Below, piece after piece: positions 42,225 through 54,611 of a stretch of 64,000 nt of DNA; position 1 is the first letter of the stretch; the number at the start of each line of letters is the position of its first letter. This stretch comes from Anodontia alba (Eukaryota > Mollusca > Bivalvia > Lucinida > Lucinidae), in NCBI GenBank assembly GCA_964016985.1, contig OZ024830.1, forward strand, positions 15,147,033 to 15,211,032. Direction: 5' to 3'. Made by a program: the position numbers and the translations under genes. A model generated the notes under the pieces. That model saw only the letters and a list, made by a program, of their open reading frames with translations, did not search any database and was not told the DNA's origin.

Positions 42225-42838
42225 TCCGGGCCTCAGACTCAATGACGGCCTCTTCGTAAAACTTTAACCAGTGGGTTGGGGCTTGACGATATGTCTTTGG
42301 CTTTGCACGCCGTGGTTCAACTATTGATTTTCATTTACTCTGGCATACAGTAGAATTGCCATGAGTCTCGTCTTTGTTAATCATTGTGATTAATTTGATT
42401 TTTATGTTTTCGCTTCAATGCATTGACTGATGGGAGCCTTTATGCAAACCGATTTTTATGTACTTCTGTATTAAGAGTAGCATCGGGACCTCGGGTGAAG
42501 TTGGTTAGCTGTAAAGTGCTTTAAACCCCACGTGGTTTATTCTTCTGACCGTTCTAAGGCGGTGGTCCCGCTGTTAGTCTTACTATTTGTTGCTTTGTGG
42601 TTTATTCTGCGAGGCGATTTGTTTTATTTCTTACCATATGTTGTTTTGTTCTTGTGTTTTTCAGTCCTTTTAACATTGCGATTACCTCGCTTGGGGAAGA
42701 GAGAGCTAGTCTTGGTGCTTTTCGTACGTTTGTTTGTTTTGTGCTTGTTTGATTTTGTCTGTTTCCTCTTCCTCTTGGTGTCTGGGAAGGGCTGCGGTTT
42801 GTGATTGTGGCACTCGCTGGACTTTTCTCTTACATTTT
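42225..42838 (+). mobile_element. Family N 3' end, nested in the LINE
   Basis: Begins in the last codons (CCGGGCCTCAGACTCAATG), carries the SECIS-like hairpin (42230-42301) and the complete tail to CTGGACTTTTCTCTTACATT. It interrupts the LINE just after RT motif A. Confidence 0.9.
42230..42301 (+). promoter_or_regulatory. Candidate SECIS-like hairpin, 42.2 kb copy
   Basis: All core elements match the 22015 copy: GCCTCAGAC/GTCTTTGGC stem, ATGA, AAAA at +12, AACC/GGTT apical stem and TTGAC. Confidence 0.45.
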
Positions 42839-43259
42839 TTAACAGAAAACCTTTATACCGTATACGGTCAAAAACCTTCGGAATATCACAGAAAACCATA
42901 CAAAAGATCTGTTTGTTGTCGAAAGATTGACAGATGTGGTGAAAAATATCAGCTAGTTGAAAAACTGTAGAATTTTTTTAGAAGAAAGCCGGACTGATAT
43001 TTATATAGAACGTTGTTTTCAACGTTCTATGTTTAAATACTACTCTTTCAAAATGTTTACCACAGTAGCTAAGTAGCGAAACTGGTCTATAATTAGTTAT
43101 TGATATTTTATCTCCTTTCTTAAAAATTGGCACTACATTAGCCACCTTCAAGGATTTAGGAAAACAACAGTCCATCAAAGACCGATTAAATAAAGTGGCT
43201 AGTGGTTTCGATATTTGTTTAGCAGCGCCCTTCAGCATCTTACTGTAGTAGTGAGGCAT
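42839..43259 (-). pseudogene. LINE RT fingers and motif A
   Basis: Reads YYSKMLKGAAKQISKPLATL, FNRSLMDCCFPKSLKVANVV, PIFKKGDKISITNYRPVSLL, then after a broken stretch DIFHHICQSFDNKQIFCMVF and CDIPKVFDRIRYKGFL. FKKGD..NYRPVSLL and the FCDI(S/P)K.FDR box (catalytic Asp) are diagnostic of LINE RTs. Sequence then stops at the family N insertion. Confidence 0.85.
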
Positions 43260-43413
43260 ATGATACACTTATACTGCCTTGCAGTACAAGCCGGTTTTTA
43301 TAGCGACGTGGTAGAGTGTTGGCCTGTAACGCAGGCGCCCGGGTTCGATACCCGGCTGCGGCATTTGTGATTAGAATTTTTTCACCTGTTACATCTCTTA
43401 CATTACGACATAC
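43260..43413 (+). mobile_element. tRNA-derived SINE with 5-bp target duplication
   Basis: Pol III-like A box TAGCGACGTGG (43301-43311) and B box GGTTCGATACC (43342-43352) lie in a tRNA-like head (CCGGG TTCGATA CCCGG T-arm). The acceptor stem pairs only partly (GCCG/CGGC), and the anticodon arm is imperfect. GGCAT occurs on both sides (43255-43259 and 43414-43418), and the LINE protein resumes across it, so it inserted into the LINE. A decayed tRNA gene is the alternative, but the ~50-bp non-tRNA tail favours a SINE. Confidence 0.7.
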
Positions 43414-43449
43414 GGCATCCGTACCACTAGCTTTTTTATTATTAAGGGT

Positions 43450-43698
43450 TTAAGGGATCTTCTCAATTTCACGTTCTTCAATTCTTATTTGTATGAAACA
43501 GTTTTGAGTTTCCCTCGAGAATTCTGGGAGTGATGCATCATTTACTGAAGATATCGACGCAAAATATTCATTAAGGCATTCAGCTTTTTCATGGTCATTT
43601 AAACAGAGAGAAATTTTGCCAGATTGTGTGGTTGTACATAAAGGTGGAATATTTGTTGAACAGACGCTGTTTCCGATAAAGTATCGAATCAAACGCAA
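43450..43698 (-). pseudogene. LINE linker between endonuclease and RT, part 2
   Basis: Reads LNDHEKAECLNEYFASISSV and EEREIEKIP, then continues to NNKKASGTDA just before the SINE. 'Asp-(K)-A..LN.YF.S(V/I)' and 'NKA.G.D' are usual landmarks of this linker. Confidence 0.75.
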
Positions 43699-43714
43699 AA
43701 CGCTTTCTTGTCGT

Positions 43715-44032
43715 TTAAGTGTAAATTTGATAGATTGACTTCGAGCGAGTTGAAGAAGATTCTTTTTGCATGTGTTTCATGTTATTTATTTTGTTTCTAA
43801 TTTGTTTATATTTATTTAAGACTGGCAAATTGCCTGTTTTTGAGACTATTGATTTTAATCTGTCTCTTTGGCAGCAAAATTTTCTTATTTCGCTATTGAA
43901 CAAAGGTTTGTCATCAGGACGGATTAAAACATTACGGGACGGAATGAAAGATGTAACAAGCTCTAAGAAGGTAGAAGTGAATGAATCGCATGCTTCGTCG
44001 ACACTACCTGCAGACGAAAACGCCCAGTTCAC
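43715..44032 (-). pseudogene. LINE linker, part 1
   Basis: Includes RPDDKPLFNSEIRKFCCQRD, RLKSIVSKTGN and LNKYKQIRNKINNMKH, corresponding to the W(F/Y)N.EI....RDR....K..N...W..Y...RN+V segment after the endonuclease. Interrupted by a frameshift from the preceding endonuclease frame. Confidence 0.8.
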
Positions 44033-44880
44033 CGATACAATTTTGCGACCAAGCGTTTCAAAGTTGGCTTTTTATACAAGAAAACTGTTCGCTCGTAAAA
44101 AGGTTTAAGATCATATGGAAATGAAACAACTATATATGTAGCAGAATGATCACTTATTTCCGAGGAATTCTGCAATGCACCAGAATCTAAAAAACGCATA
44201 TCAGTGGAAATTATAATGGTATCTAAAAAATAGGGCATTTGACGAGTTTGTTCCTTGATTATGTTATATAATGAAATCAAATGTAAAATATCTTTTGGCT
44301 TTCTCAAATACACTTCAAAAAGATTGCCTTTCGAAACAGAGAACACACTACAGATAAGAAAATGGGAGTCTTGGTTGTATTGAGACTCTTCATAAGCAGT
44401 AATGAAGTTTGCAACACTGCTTACGCCCTCTAGCGTATAAAAAGTCGTATTTAGCAAGTCTTTGTTTAAATCTCCTAATATAATAACATTAGAAGCTATC
44501 TCCATAGCTTTTTCAATGTTCCTATTAAAAGCAGTAAAACAATCAGAGTCAGAATTTCTTGGACTATAAAAGGTACCTATCAGATACTTCTCATGATAAA
44601 TTGTTACACAGGCCCATATACTTTCAGGACAATAGATTTCATGCTCAGACATTATTTGATGAACCAGACTACTCGAAAAATAAACCAAGATTCTTACCCC
44701 GTGATTCTTTCTATCTTTTCTGTAAATGACGTCAAAGGCATCAGATAAGTGCAAGAATTCATCCGAAACAGTGTCATCTAAATGACTTTCAGTAAAACAC
44801 AGAATATCAACATCCATGAAGCTGTCTCTGATGTACTCCTTCCTCCTGATACTTTTTATGTTACAATGAAGGATCGGCAT
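44029..44880 (-). pseudogene. LINE apurinic-type (EEP) endonuclease domain
   Basis: 283 codons. Landmarks: LHCNIKSIRRK (residues ~4-14; N of the active site), DILCFTESHLDDT (~25-37; metal-binding Glu), YRKDRKNHGVRILVYFSSSL (~53-72), GTFYSPRNSDS (~97-107), VIILGDLNKDLL (~127-138; Asp and Asn), FLDTIIISTD (~223-232) and SEISDHSATYIVVSF (~242-256; catalytic Asp-His). These cover the usual catalytic set. The domain nicks target DNA to prime reverse transcription. GDLN instead of GDFN/GDIN and the lost upstream continuity suggest decay. The methionine is probably internal, since the family frame continues upstream into the 2A-like motif. Confidence 0.85.
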
Positions 44881-44904
44881 GCTAAATTCGTTGCGAGTTA
44901 CTTC

Positions 44905-44931
44905 AGGGCCAGGATTTCTTTCAACATCACC
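44905..44931 (-). other. 2A-like ribosome-skipping motif in the LINE
   Basis: In frame with the endonuclease, 12 codons upstream of its Met: FAIKHGDVERNPGPE, fitting the 2A consensus D(V/I)ExNPG|P. A hydrophobic run IVLLLLL lies just upstream in the neighbouring frame (about 44940-44965), as is usual before 2A, so a frameshift has occurred between them. 2A-like sequences are established in some CR1-like and other non-LTR elements. Activity here is inferred only. Confidence 0.65.
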
Positions 44932-44940
44932 GTGTTTTAT

Positions 44941-45709
44941 AGCAAAAGTAACAATACAATATGAAAATGTTGGTTTCTAATGAACGTTATAACGAACTCA
45001 GTGCAACCCAAGAAAATATTACAAAGAACCCTCACACAGCTATATATAAAACAAGATAATTGTATAGAGAATTTCATAAGCTTGTAACATGAAAAAAAAA
45101 AACTACCGTGAAACATATCGATAGAACATCTCCATGAAATCAAATCATTGCCAATTTGGATAAATATTCACGAAAACAGCAATGAAGATATTTATCGGCT
45201 CTGTTCCTAGATATTGAAAAATCCCACGATCAGCATATAGAAGAGAATAAAGAAGAGAAGGAAAAAGAAAGGACATAGAAAAAAAATGAGTACAGGAATG
45301 ATGAAAAATAACAGTAAATATATCAACAACGACGATGACGTGTAAATTGCTGTGCATATTTTGATAAGGATTGAGCTCTTTGAGATTAGACGAATAAGGT
45401 GTTACCTAGTAACATATGAAAATTTAAAAGCAATATGAATCTTACTGTTGAACTTGTTCATAGAAACCAAGTGCAGGATGTGAACTACAATTGAGGTGAA
45501 TCTAATAATGTATGTATATTTTAAAATAATTCATAAACTTTAAATGCACCGAAAACGAAAATAAACCAAAGCATGTCATATCCTTAGGGAGGATAACCCG
45601 TAGACTTCTATTAGAGTAATCACTCATCTACCCCCCTTTGCTTACGCACATGTCAATAATAGTAAGACCACGCGTTGAAAGTACATCGAGCGGCACGCAT
45701 GATTTATCT
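44941..45709. other. Possible LINE 5' region, otherwise no feature
   Basis: A 68-codon antisense-to-window frame (45143-44937) ends in HFHIVLLLLL and may be the decayed start of the LINE open frame. Beyond 45150 nothing is recognised. Confidence 0.35.
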
Positions 45710-45972
45710 CATCACGAAAACATGCCTATATAACTTTGACCCCCTTAAACCCCACTTTTATATAGTAAAACTGGAGTTTATTGAGGTATACATTATTGTT
45801 CTTATTTCTGCTCAAAAGCATAGATTGTGGGTATCCGTTAGAGCCGCCTCGGCGAGGCGGTTCAAACGAGTACCCAAAATCTATGTTTTGAGCAAAAATA
45901 TGAAAAATATCGGAATTTTTATCTGAAAATTTTCATTGTTTGGTGGTAAAATTTTCAGTATATTTGAATAGA
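45710..45972 (-). mobile_element. Palindrome-core element, full-length inverted copy with best core
   Basis: Begins CATCACGAAAACATGCCTAT. Core arms AGATTGTGGGTATCCGTTAG and GAGTACCCAAAATCTATG surround GCCGCCTCGGCGAGGCGG. TCTTATTTCTGCTCAAAAGC and TTTTGAGCAAAAATATG are the inner arms. Opposite orientation to 16337, 17786 and 27431. Confidence 0.85.
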
Positions 45973-45974
45973 AT

Positions 45975-47460
45975 GTTCAGAATGTTCAGTTTGTAAAGCT
46001 GTACTAGATCTATAGCGTTTAAAATTAAACCGATAATAAGCGCTTACAGGCACATCTGGAATATGTATTGCTTGGCAAACCGAAACTTCATTGATAGGAA
46101 GTCATACAGTTTGAACCCATAAAGATGTCCTGTTCTCGTCACCTAATCAGGAAGATAATCCGTCTGACATACTTACATGTATATGGTGGTTATTTGCAAG
46201 TATCAGGCAACATAAGGCCAAAATAAAAGACAACGCACAAATATTATAAGATCACAAACAAGTGGTAGAAATGTTGATGACGAGTCAAACAGCTTGAAAC
46301 AGGATGAGGCGCCGAGTAACTCTGCGTCTCATTCAGGTCCAGGCTGTTTACATATGGAAATATACGGTAATGCTTCATAGCCTAAGAGTTAAATCAAGTT
46401 AATTTGTAAACCTCGGCGCAGTAGCTGCTGCAATATTTATGTATACATTAAAGTAAAAAACTTATCTATACATCGACCACAAAAATAGGCGCAAAACATC
46501 ATATTTTAGACAGGTTGTCGCCCAAAGAAGAGCAGATCAATAAATGATACAAAAAGCTCCAACTAGTGCCCCAGCAACATTCACGACCTGTCTACTGCGA
46601 CAACATGTCCTATAAAACCAGTAAGCGTCAATATCAGGTGATGGCTATAAAGTGGTTCATATCAGTTACTTGGAAATAGAGCGTTTACTCCTTTAAAGCA
46701 AACGCTCCATTCCTTACTGTGTTAACGAGGGTGTATCGTCTCAGATTTGTCATTCTCCCAATGATGGGGTCATACAAAAGAATCGTCTCAATGAGGCGAT
46801 TCCAATAAATGGCCATACTACAAAAACTAAAAAAAAAGCAAACCAAGAAAATTCAGATATTCATAAGACCTGAAATATGACATAACCTAAGATATAACGT
46901 GTTTGATATGTTTAATTTTCCGCTAGTGGTCATCAAGAGAAGGCCGTTAAAGGCCAATGACGGCAAAGATCAGCAGGTTAATAGTGAGGACCATCATAGG
47001 TCCACATAATTACTGAATATTATAAATAGGAAAAAAATAAATAATAATATGTGAAAAATAAATAAATGAAAATAAATAAATAAATAAAAGTCTCATTTCT
47101 GATGGCCAATATAGATGATTTTCACTGAACAAACAAAAAACACGCTTTAGATTGTAAGATGTAGACATGATAAGTAGTATACTGTTATTAACCGTTAGAC
47201 GCTGTTTACATATATACACCGTTTGCTGCATTCAAGATGCAGGTAAAATATACAAACGCATTGTACCTTCATTAATAATTGCATACAAGAAAGACTATAG
47301 AAATATCGTCACAGATTACAGCGAAGCCTGACATAGCAACACCCTTACCCACAAGGGAAAACCGACCTACAAAACACAGTATTTCAGCAAGGTGGTCTCT
47401 CAAGACAGTTCGAACAACCATACAGACAAAAAAATAAATAAATTAATAAATAAAATAATG
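45975..47460. other. No recognisable gene
   Basis: Holds only a hairpin scrap of the palindrome family at 46770-46806 (GAATCGTCTCAATGAGGCGA). No frame of interest. Confidence 0.45.
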
Positions 47461-47463
47461 TTG

Positions 47464-47492
47464 TTTTTTTTTTTTTTTTTTTTTTTTTTTTT
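47464..47492 (+). repeat. Poly-T tract
   Basis: 29 T. Confidence 0.95.
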
Positions 47493-47985
47493 GTTTATTC
47501 TGATGAACAGTTTTTAGTCCTGTCCAATGTCTCACTACATAAGGAGAAAATATTCATTCTTCTTACTACAAATTGCATGTGTAATTAGCATTTATCATGT
47601 CATATCCTATGCTAACGAACTAAGTTCAGTTAATATTTTTAACTTAAAGACAGGATTTTCAAACCGGGGCGGGGTGGGGTCTGTTTCCCAGTACAGAGAT
47701 TATTTTACCTGTACGGGTTAAGATGTGAATTTATTTTAGCAATCAGTTGATTAGAAATACCATACATGGTAATTCTGTTGGTTGACTGGAAATGTTACCT
47801 CCTTGAGATCAAGAGACAGAATGACACCGTGGAACCTAATCCTCTTTTATAGTGCACTCCTGTCTTTAAACAATCATTATAAAATGCCCCGCAAGCAACA
47901 GGTATAAATAAAACTGGGGACAACATATTAGAGCGTTAATACTAAAACCATAAATCCAAGAAATGTAACAGAATTTTAAAATTCA
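47493..47985. other. No recognisable feature
   Basis: A 64-codon frame at 47527-47721 has no motif. Confidence 0.35.
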
Positions 47986-48210
47986 GGGCCCAGTTGTTCA
48001 AAGCATCGTTAGCTTAACGAGCTCGTCAGGGGTCAAAATGTTAACTGTTCTAGTAAGTAGAATATCTAATTCACAGGTACTTTTACTGAAAAAAAATATT
48101 AGTAGCTTTCGCATATGCAAAAGCTAGTCACATTTTTTTTTCAGCAAAAAATGTAGCACATATGCCAATTAATGATCAAAGTTTTAACGATACGTTAACT
48201 AACTCATAAG
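47986..48210. mobile_element. Foldback element, GGGCCCAGTTGTTCAAAGC family, copy 2
   Basis: Left arm GGGCCCAGTTGTTCAAAGCA, then TCGTTAGCTTAACGAGCTCG. The inner hairpin pairs ACTGAAAAAAAATATTAG with CACATTTTTTTTTCAGC-type sequence. The right end GTTAACTAACTCATAAGC is degraded. Confidence 0.75.
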
Positions 48211-48395
48211 CACTCAGTGAAGACGCGGCTTAGCCTGCGCGCTTGCGCAGTCTGATCAAAATCTTCACTAGGCTTTTTTTTTTGGATATTCAAGGATGCA
48301 AACTTTCTTTATGCAGACAAAGAAGACTCTGATGAGATTTCACAATTGCGCAGGCTGAATTGAGTCGTCATTGGTAGCACATATCAGAAACACGA
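48211..48395. repeat. Bivalve-type GATCAG/TGCGC dispersed repeat
   Basis: CACTCAGTGAAGACGCGGCT, GCGCAGTCTGATCAAAATCT and GCGCAGGCTGAATTGAGTCG, followed by GTAGCACATATCAGAAACAC. Confidence 0.7.
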
Positions 48396-48399
48396 TTTT

Positions 48400-49229
48400 G
48401 CACGTTGCAAAGTATTCGTTTTTTCTGTTTGGATATAATGTTAGGGTTTGATAACCATCAAAATCAGATTTCAAGGTTCCAGTTCCCTTTTAATTATTTT
48501 TTCTTTGTCTTTTCTTACTTTGTTTCTTTTTGCCTTTTTTAAGTTTTTAATTTTTATTTATTTACTTTTATTATTATTTATTATTATTATTATTAGTAGC
48601 AGTAGTACTACTATTTATTTGTTTTGGAGGAAATGTTGTTGTTGTAGTCATTTCATGTCATTTATGTAATTATAAGTATTTATTGTAAATAAAGTCACCT
48701 AAGAAAGGCCACCGACTCATCGCAACTTCAGTTTGCCGTATACCATTTATGTTATAAAAGTCAAAATGGGTTACCTTTGGAAACAAAGAACACACAAAAT
48801 CTAACCTATCCATTTGTAACGATTTACAATATTTTTTAATTGTTCTGAAACACCTGTATTGTTCTATAGACTAAGCTGCCATAACATTAGGGTTCTGACA
48901 TTCTTTTCTCCTCAAACTTTCCTACTTTAAAATAAATCTATGTTCCAGAATAATAAATCAATTTACATATCTTTTTCATTTTACTTTTAAAATGATTTGA
49001 AGTTTTCTTTACAGTAACGTAAACAGCAGATGCAATGTTTCTTTATGCGGACAACGAAAACCGATCAGACTGCAGGCTTATTTGAGTCTACGTTTGTGCA
49101 AAGGAGAGAATGCTGAGTCTAATGCTTTAAATAAGTGGAAATTAAGTAATGCCGAAATAATCGATTTACGTATTTCATTTTACTGTAATAATTTGAAGCT
49201 ACTACTGCGTAAACCTTACTTTTGTTTCC
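48400..49229. other. No recognisable gene
   Basis: T-rich with TTATTA repeats (48560-48600) and a GATCAGACTGCAGGCT scrap near 49065. No gene. Confidence 0.4.
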
Positions 49230-50735
49230 GACATCTGAAGCAAGGTATCTAAGACTTCCATAGATTGTTATGTTTCCCAGCTGACAAGACTGCAAACAAT
49301 ATTTTTCTTGTGTGACGTTTGCACTGTATCAATACTTTAAGAAATGAACTTGGCAGTACTAAAACATACAGATTTCCAAAGAGGAGAAGTCTGTTGTTGA
49401 CAATCATCATATTCAATCTGCTAAGTTTACCAAATTTAAAGTGAACCAGGACAAGCTTCCTACTGTATTGGTTACCGAAGCTAAAATAAAAGCATATTAA
49501 GCTGTTTTATTACAAACTCTAGTTCATGCAGTACGACTGAACTCTCAGAATTATTAACTTCTTTTCTTACTGCTGTTAAACTACAGTGTAGAAATACTGT
49601 GTTAGATACTGTGAGACAGTATATGAAAGATCCGGCAAAATTGTATTTGGTCTGTAAAAGAGTGCGGTGTTGTTTAAATAAACTCACATGTTAAATATTT
49701 CTGTGCATCTAGTTTGTCTACAAAGAAGTTTTCCACACTTTATACAGCTCTGCCGCATAAGCTGATTAAAGATAAACTTTTTGGTTTAATTGAAAGAATC
49801 TTCTTAAGAGAAAATCCTCATTACCTTGCTTGTAATGAGGAACATGCTTATTCAACTTCTGGGGATCATAAGCGTTACGAAGGAGATTTCATGCTGTCCC
49901 TTTCTCACGAAGATCAGGCCACTACTATTAAAACAGTCAATTAATCATCTCGATATTTGGATGACTTACTTTATATTAATATTGACTATTTTGAGCAAAC
50001 AGTTGTTACATTTTATCCAAACTTCATTTAAAAAAAAACTAATACCTCTGACAACGAAGTATCGTTTCTAGATTTGAATTTATGAAAATCTAATGACATT
50101 TGCTCCTCTTAAGTGTATGACAAATGAGACGACTTTGATTTTGATACTGTAAAGTTTCCATTTCATTTTTTATTTGCGATGTCCTTTGTACTACATCCTA
50201 TGGTGTATATTTCTCATTCAATTCGTTAGCTAGAGCATCTAATCAAACTGATGCCTTTAATTACGGAAAACAATTAACTGCAAAACATCTTAAGCAAGGG
50301 TTTCGTTATCATAAACTACGTAAAATATTTCCTAAGTTTTATCGCCGTCATCCAAATACATGATGTCTACCGGTCTCCGATCATGAACTAAATGGAGACT
50401 TAGTCTATAAATTCAGAAAATTGGTTTGGCAAAACTGATTTTCCATTCAATTTAGGCTATAACATGGGTATTCTACGGCAAACTGCTTGCATGGTTATTA
50501 ACCAACTTATGGTTGATAACTTTGTTTCCCTCTTAATAACACGACGGTGGGTCGGTCCTCAGACTTAATGGCGGCCCCTTCCTCAATTTGTTTCAGATGG
50601 TCAGTGCCTTACTATCAATGTATATAGTGTGGATCATCGTGACCCTGTTTGTAGTTATCTTGTATTCTGGCTTCTTTATGCGAACCGAATTTTTATGTAT
50701 TTCTGTATTAAGAGTAATATCGGGACTTGTATTTG
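49230..50735 (+). mobile_element. Family N RT, divergent decayed copy with internal deletion
   Basis: Reads PADKTANN (49271-49300), in-frame TGA (49313-49315), RLHCINTLRNELGSTKTY, then the open frame 49714-49944 with KKFSTLYTALPHKLIKDKL, RENPHYLACNEEHA and, after a deletion, EGDFMLSLSHEDQATTIKTV. SSRYLDDLLYIN (catalytic box, about 49941-49977), FLDLNL, LVYKFRKL and MGILRQTACMVINQLMVDNF follow, and the tail phrase TATGCGAACCGAATTTTTAT is at 50678. Substitutions are numerous, so this is an older copy or subfamily. The SECIS-like core is degraded (ATGG). Confidence 0.8.
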
Positions 50736-50799
50736 ATTATATGCGATTCTCTGTGATGAGGTAAGGGAATCCCTATGCATACCGAATAATGTATTTGTA

Positions 50800-51070
50800 A
50801 TTTTGAGCTGATCAGAAGGGTGAGATACGAGAGTATGAAACTAGTTTGAGCTGCCACCATATCCTAGTAGTTTTCTTACTGACTGTCTCATGGCAAACCT
50901 TCTGTTGCAGTTCTTCTTTGTTTGTGCGTCTATAGTTTTCTGGGCTCATATGTAACATTTGTGTTGTCCTTATTTGTTTCTCATCCCTCTTTGTTTTGGT
51001 GGATTAGCAGGGCTGTGTTTCGTGAATATACTGGTTAGCTTCACTTATATTTGTCATTGTGCGCATATGT
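50800..51070 (+). mobile_element. Possible diverged RT-family 3' tail
   Basis: TAGTTTTCTTACTGACTGTC, GCAAACCTTCTGTTGCAGTT and TGTTTCGTGAATATACTGG keep the order of other tails and follow the decayed copy. Confidence 0.45.
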
Positions 51071-52946
<1,876 letters not shown>

Positions 52947-53242
52947 CTTTCTTTGGCCTAAAATATTATTCGCAAATAGTGAATATATAGTCACTGTTTA
53001 GCTTTTGTTCAATAATACACTGATCTAACACATATTTTTCACGTTTTGATTTTTGGGTTTTTTTTTTACAGCTCCCAGTTCTGTGGATACAGGGTTTAGC
53101 AACTTAAAACACACGTTTGATCTTGTCTAAGATGGTATTGCATGCAGTAATGAAATCATCTCTACAATTGATGGCTTCTTAAGTTATCCACTGAATGAGA
53201 TACAAGAAGAATTACAGGCCATCTCATGTATAAGGTGAGTAA

Positions 53243-53475
53243 CTCAATCCATTTATGCCGAACGGACTCTTCTACCTATACTCTTCGGAGCGGTCCAATT
53301 TCAGTACAAGGGGTGATTTGTTAGTTTTTTATTATTTCCATGTTTTATAGAAATTTCCTGTATTTAATGCAAACAGTGTCGACCTTGATCAGACGCCGTC
53401 TTATGTGGCGTCTTATCTGGATCAACACTGTTTACGAATGTCCCTTTCATGAGACGCTAGGCATAAATGGGTTAA
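53243..53475. mobile_element. piggyBac-type MITE, CCCATTTATGCC family, copy 2
   Basis: Left end CTCAATCCATTTATGCCGAA (TTAA lost), right end GGCATAAATGGGTTAA. Internal hairpin GTCGACCTTGATCAGACGCC and the inverted GGCGTCTTATCTGGATCAAC. Same order as 30583-30809. Confidence 0.8.
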
Positions 53476-53594
53476 ATAGGGAGGAGTTTTATTTCTATGC
53501 AAACATTTACGAGAAGAATCGCAGAAATGCCATAATCATCATTGATATTTTGTCGTTTAGATTTTTAACATTTACCGATCTTTTGGTAGATTCC

Positions 53595-53787
53595 GCAGAC
53601 GACATGTTGATGTTCCTTTTTTTGTGCGTGTGTGTGTTTTCTTTCATATTTTCCCGGAAAAACAGACTTGGGGAAAATACACTTTGACCTCATTTATATT
53701 TTGACATTGCATGCAAATTGTCTCCTAATGTTAGCTCCTATTTTCTAAAAAAAAGAAAATAAGAAAAAACAATCAAACTGTCGTCTG
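53595..53787. mobile_element. Foldback element, GCAGACGAC family, diverged copy
   Basis: Left GCAGACGACATGTTGATGTT, right AACAATCAAACTGTCGTCTG. The centre has GCATGCAAATTGTCTCCTAA. Related to 62041-62194. Confidence 0.6.
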
Positions 53788-53939
53788 AAGAAATTGCTAC
53801 CCAGCATGCTATGTAGTAAACTTGAAAAAAAATGCTGTGTGCGGAACTTACTACACTTAGAAGTTTTTCTTTATGATAGCCATGTTTTTTTACAACAGAG
53901 TATTTTCTGATTTCATGTTTGCTTACCTGCACACGAATT

Positions 53940-54590
53940 CCCTTCAGAAAAGGGATTATTTCTAAAAGAAATGATTGGCTCCCATGTTTAGAAGTTACAT
54001 TTCTGAAACTAGGTATCCTAGACTTGAATATAGTTTGGTTCCCCCTGACAAGACTGCGAACAATGTCGTCATTGTGTGAAGTTTGCAGTATTTCAATTCT
54101 GAAACAAGTTGACGGTATCAAGTATATACAGACTTTCAAAGATAAGAAATCAATTATTGAAGACCGTCAAATTTAGTCTGTCAAGTTTGCAGTTAGCACA
54201 AGAGAACCAGAACAAGGTTATTGCGTTGGATTGGTCAAAGAAACGCCAAAGAAAGCTATACAAAAGACGCCAACATGTGCATGCACTACATCTTTAAAAT
54301 CAAAATTATTAGCTTCTTGTCACACGGCTATAAAAAACGTAAAAGTGAGTAATGCAAGTCAAAATATAAAAGATCCATCATAAGTTTTCTGCTAAATCAG
54401 AAATAACTTTAATATAAGATCATTTTGTACCTTGCGCCGTTGGTAAGGTCTTTAACGTTTTATTCATATTTTTATTCAGCTGAATGCTAAATTATATAAG
54501 CAAATAATTGGTTTACAGATGGTTATGAAATGTGCTCCGCCCCTTGTTGCAAATATAGTTCTATTTCACTACATAATAGATTATATTACT
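53940..54590 (+). mobile_element. Family N RT, very decayed copy
   Basis: Recognisable pieces: PPDKTANNVVIV then in-frame TGA (54077-54079), SLQYFN, after a frameshift LKQVDGIKYIQTFKDKKSI, and at 54488-54570 KLYKQIIGLQMVMKCAPPLV, the counterpart of KLYRQTIGIPMGTTCAPLVA. The catalytic box is not found. A pogo-type MITE lies just downstream. Confidence 0.7.
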
Positions 54591-54611
54591 CCACTAATTT
54601 GTTTCTTTGAG

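Larger units (their letters stand above)
39925..44940 (-). mobile_element. LINE retrotransposon, jockey/CR1/L2-like, degenerate and nested
   Basis: Read leftward from about 44940: 2A-like motif, apurinic-type endonuclease, linker, RT fingers (43268-42978), RT motif A (VFCDIPKVFDR, 42899-42860), then a 1.2-kb nested block (41625-42838), RT motifs B and C (VTVGVPQGSVLGP near 41605; LFADDSSLYY near 41510-41480, with frameshifts), thumb and C-terminus (41424-40822) and a last segment ending NTIFSAVHDYIKQTERLSRN at about 40370. The 3' end has GGAAATAAAATATGTTTAAA near 39930-39955. It could belong to any clade of this superfamily; I cannot separate them by eye. Confidence 0.8.

Noticed and set aside
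43290..43363. Functional tRNA gene
   Set aside because: T-arm and boxes are good, but the acceptor stem pairs at only about four positions and the anticodon stem has mismatches. Flanking direct repeats indicate a SINE.
44029..44880. Endonuclease frame as a host DNA-repair gene
   Set aside because: It is followed in order by LINE linker and RT motifs and preceded by a 2A-like motif, so it belongs to a retrotransposon.
53340..53687. 115-codon open frame
   Set aside because: Begins within a piggyBac-type MITE and runs into a foldback element. No recognised motif.
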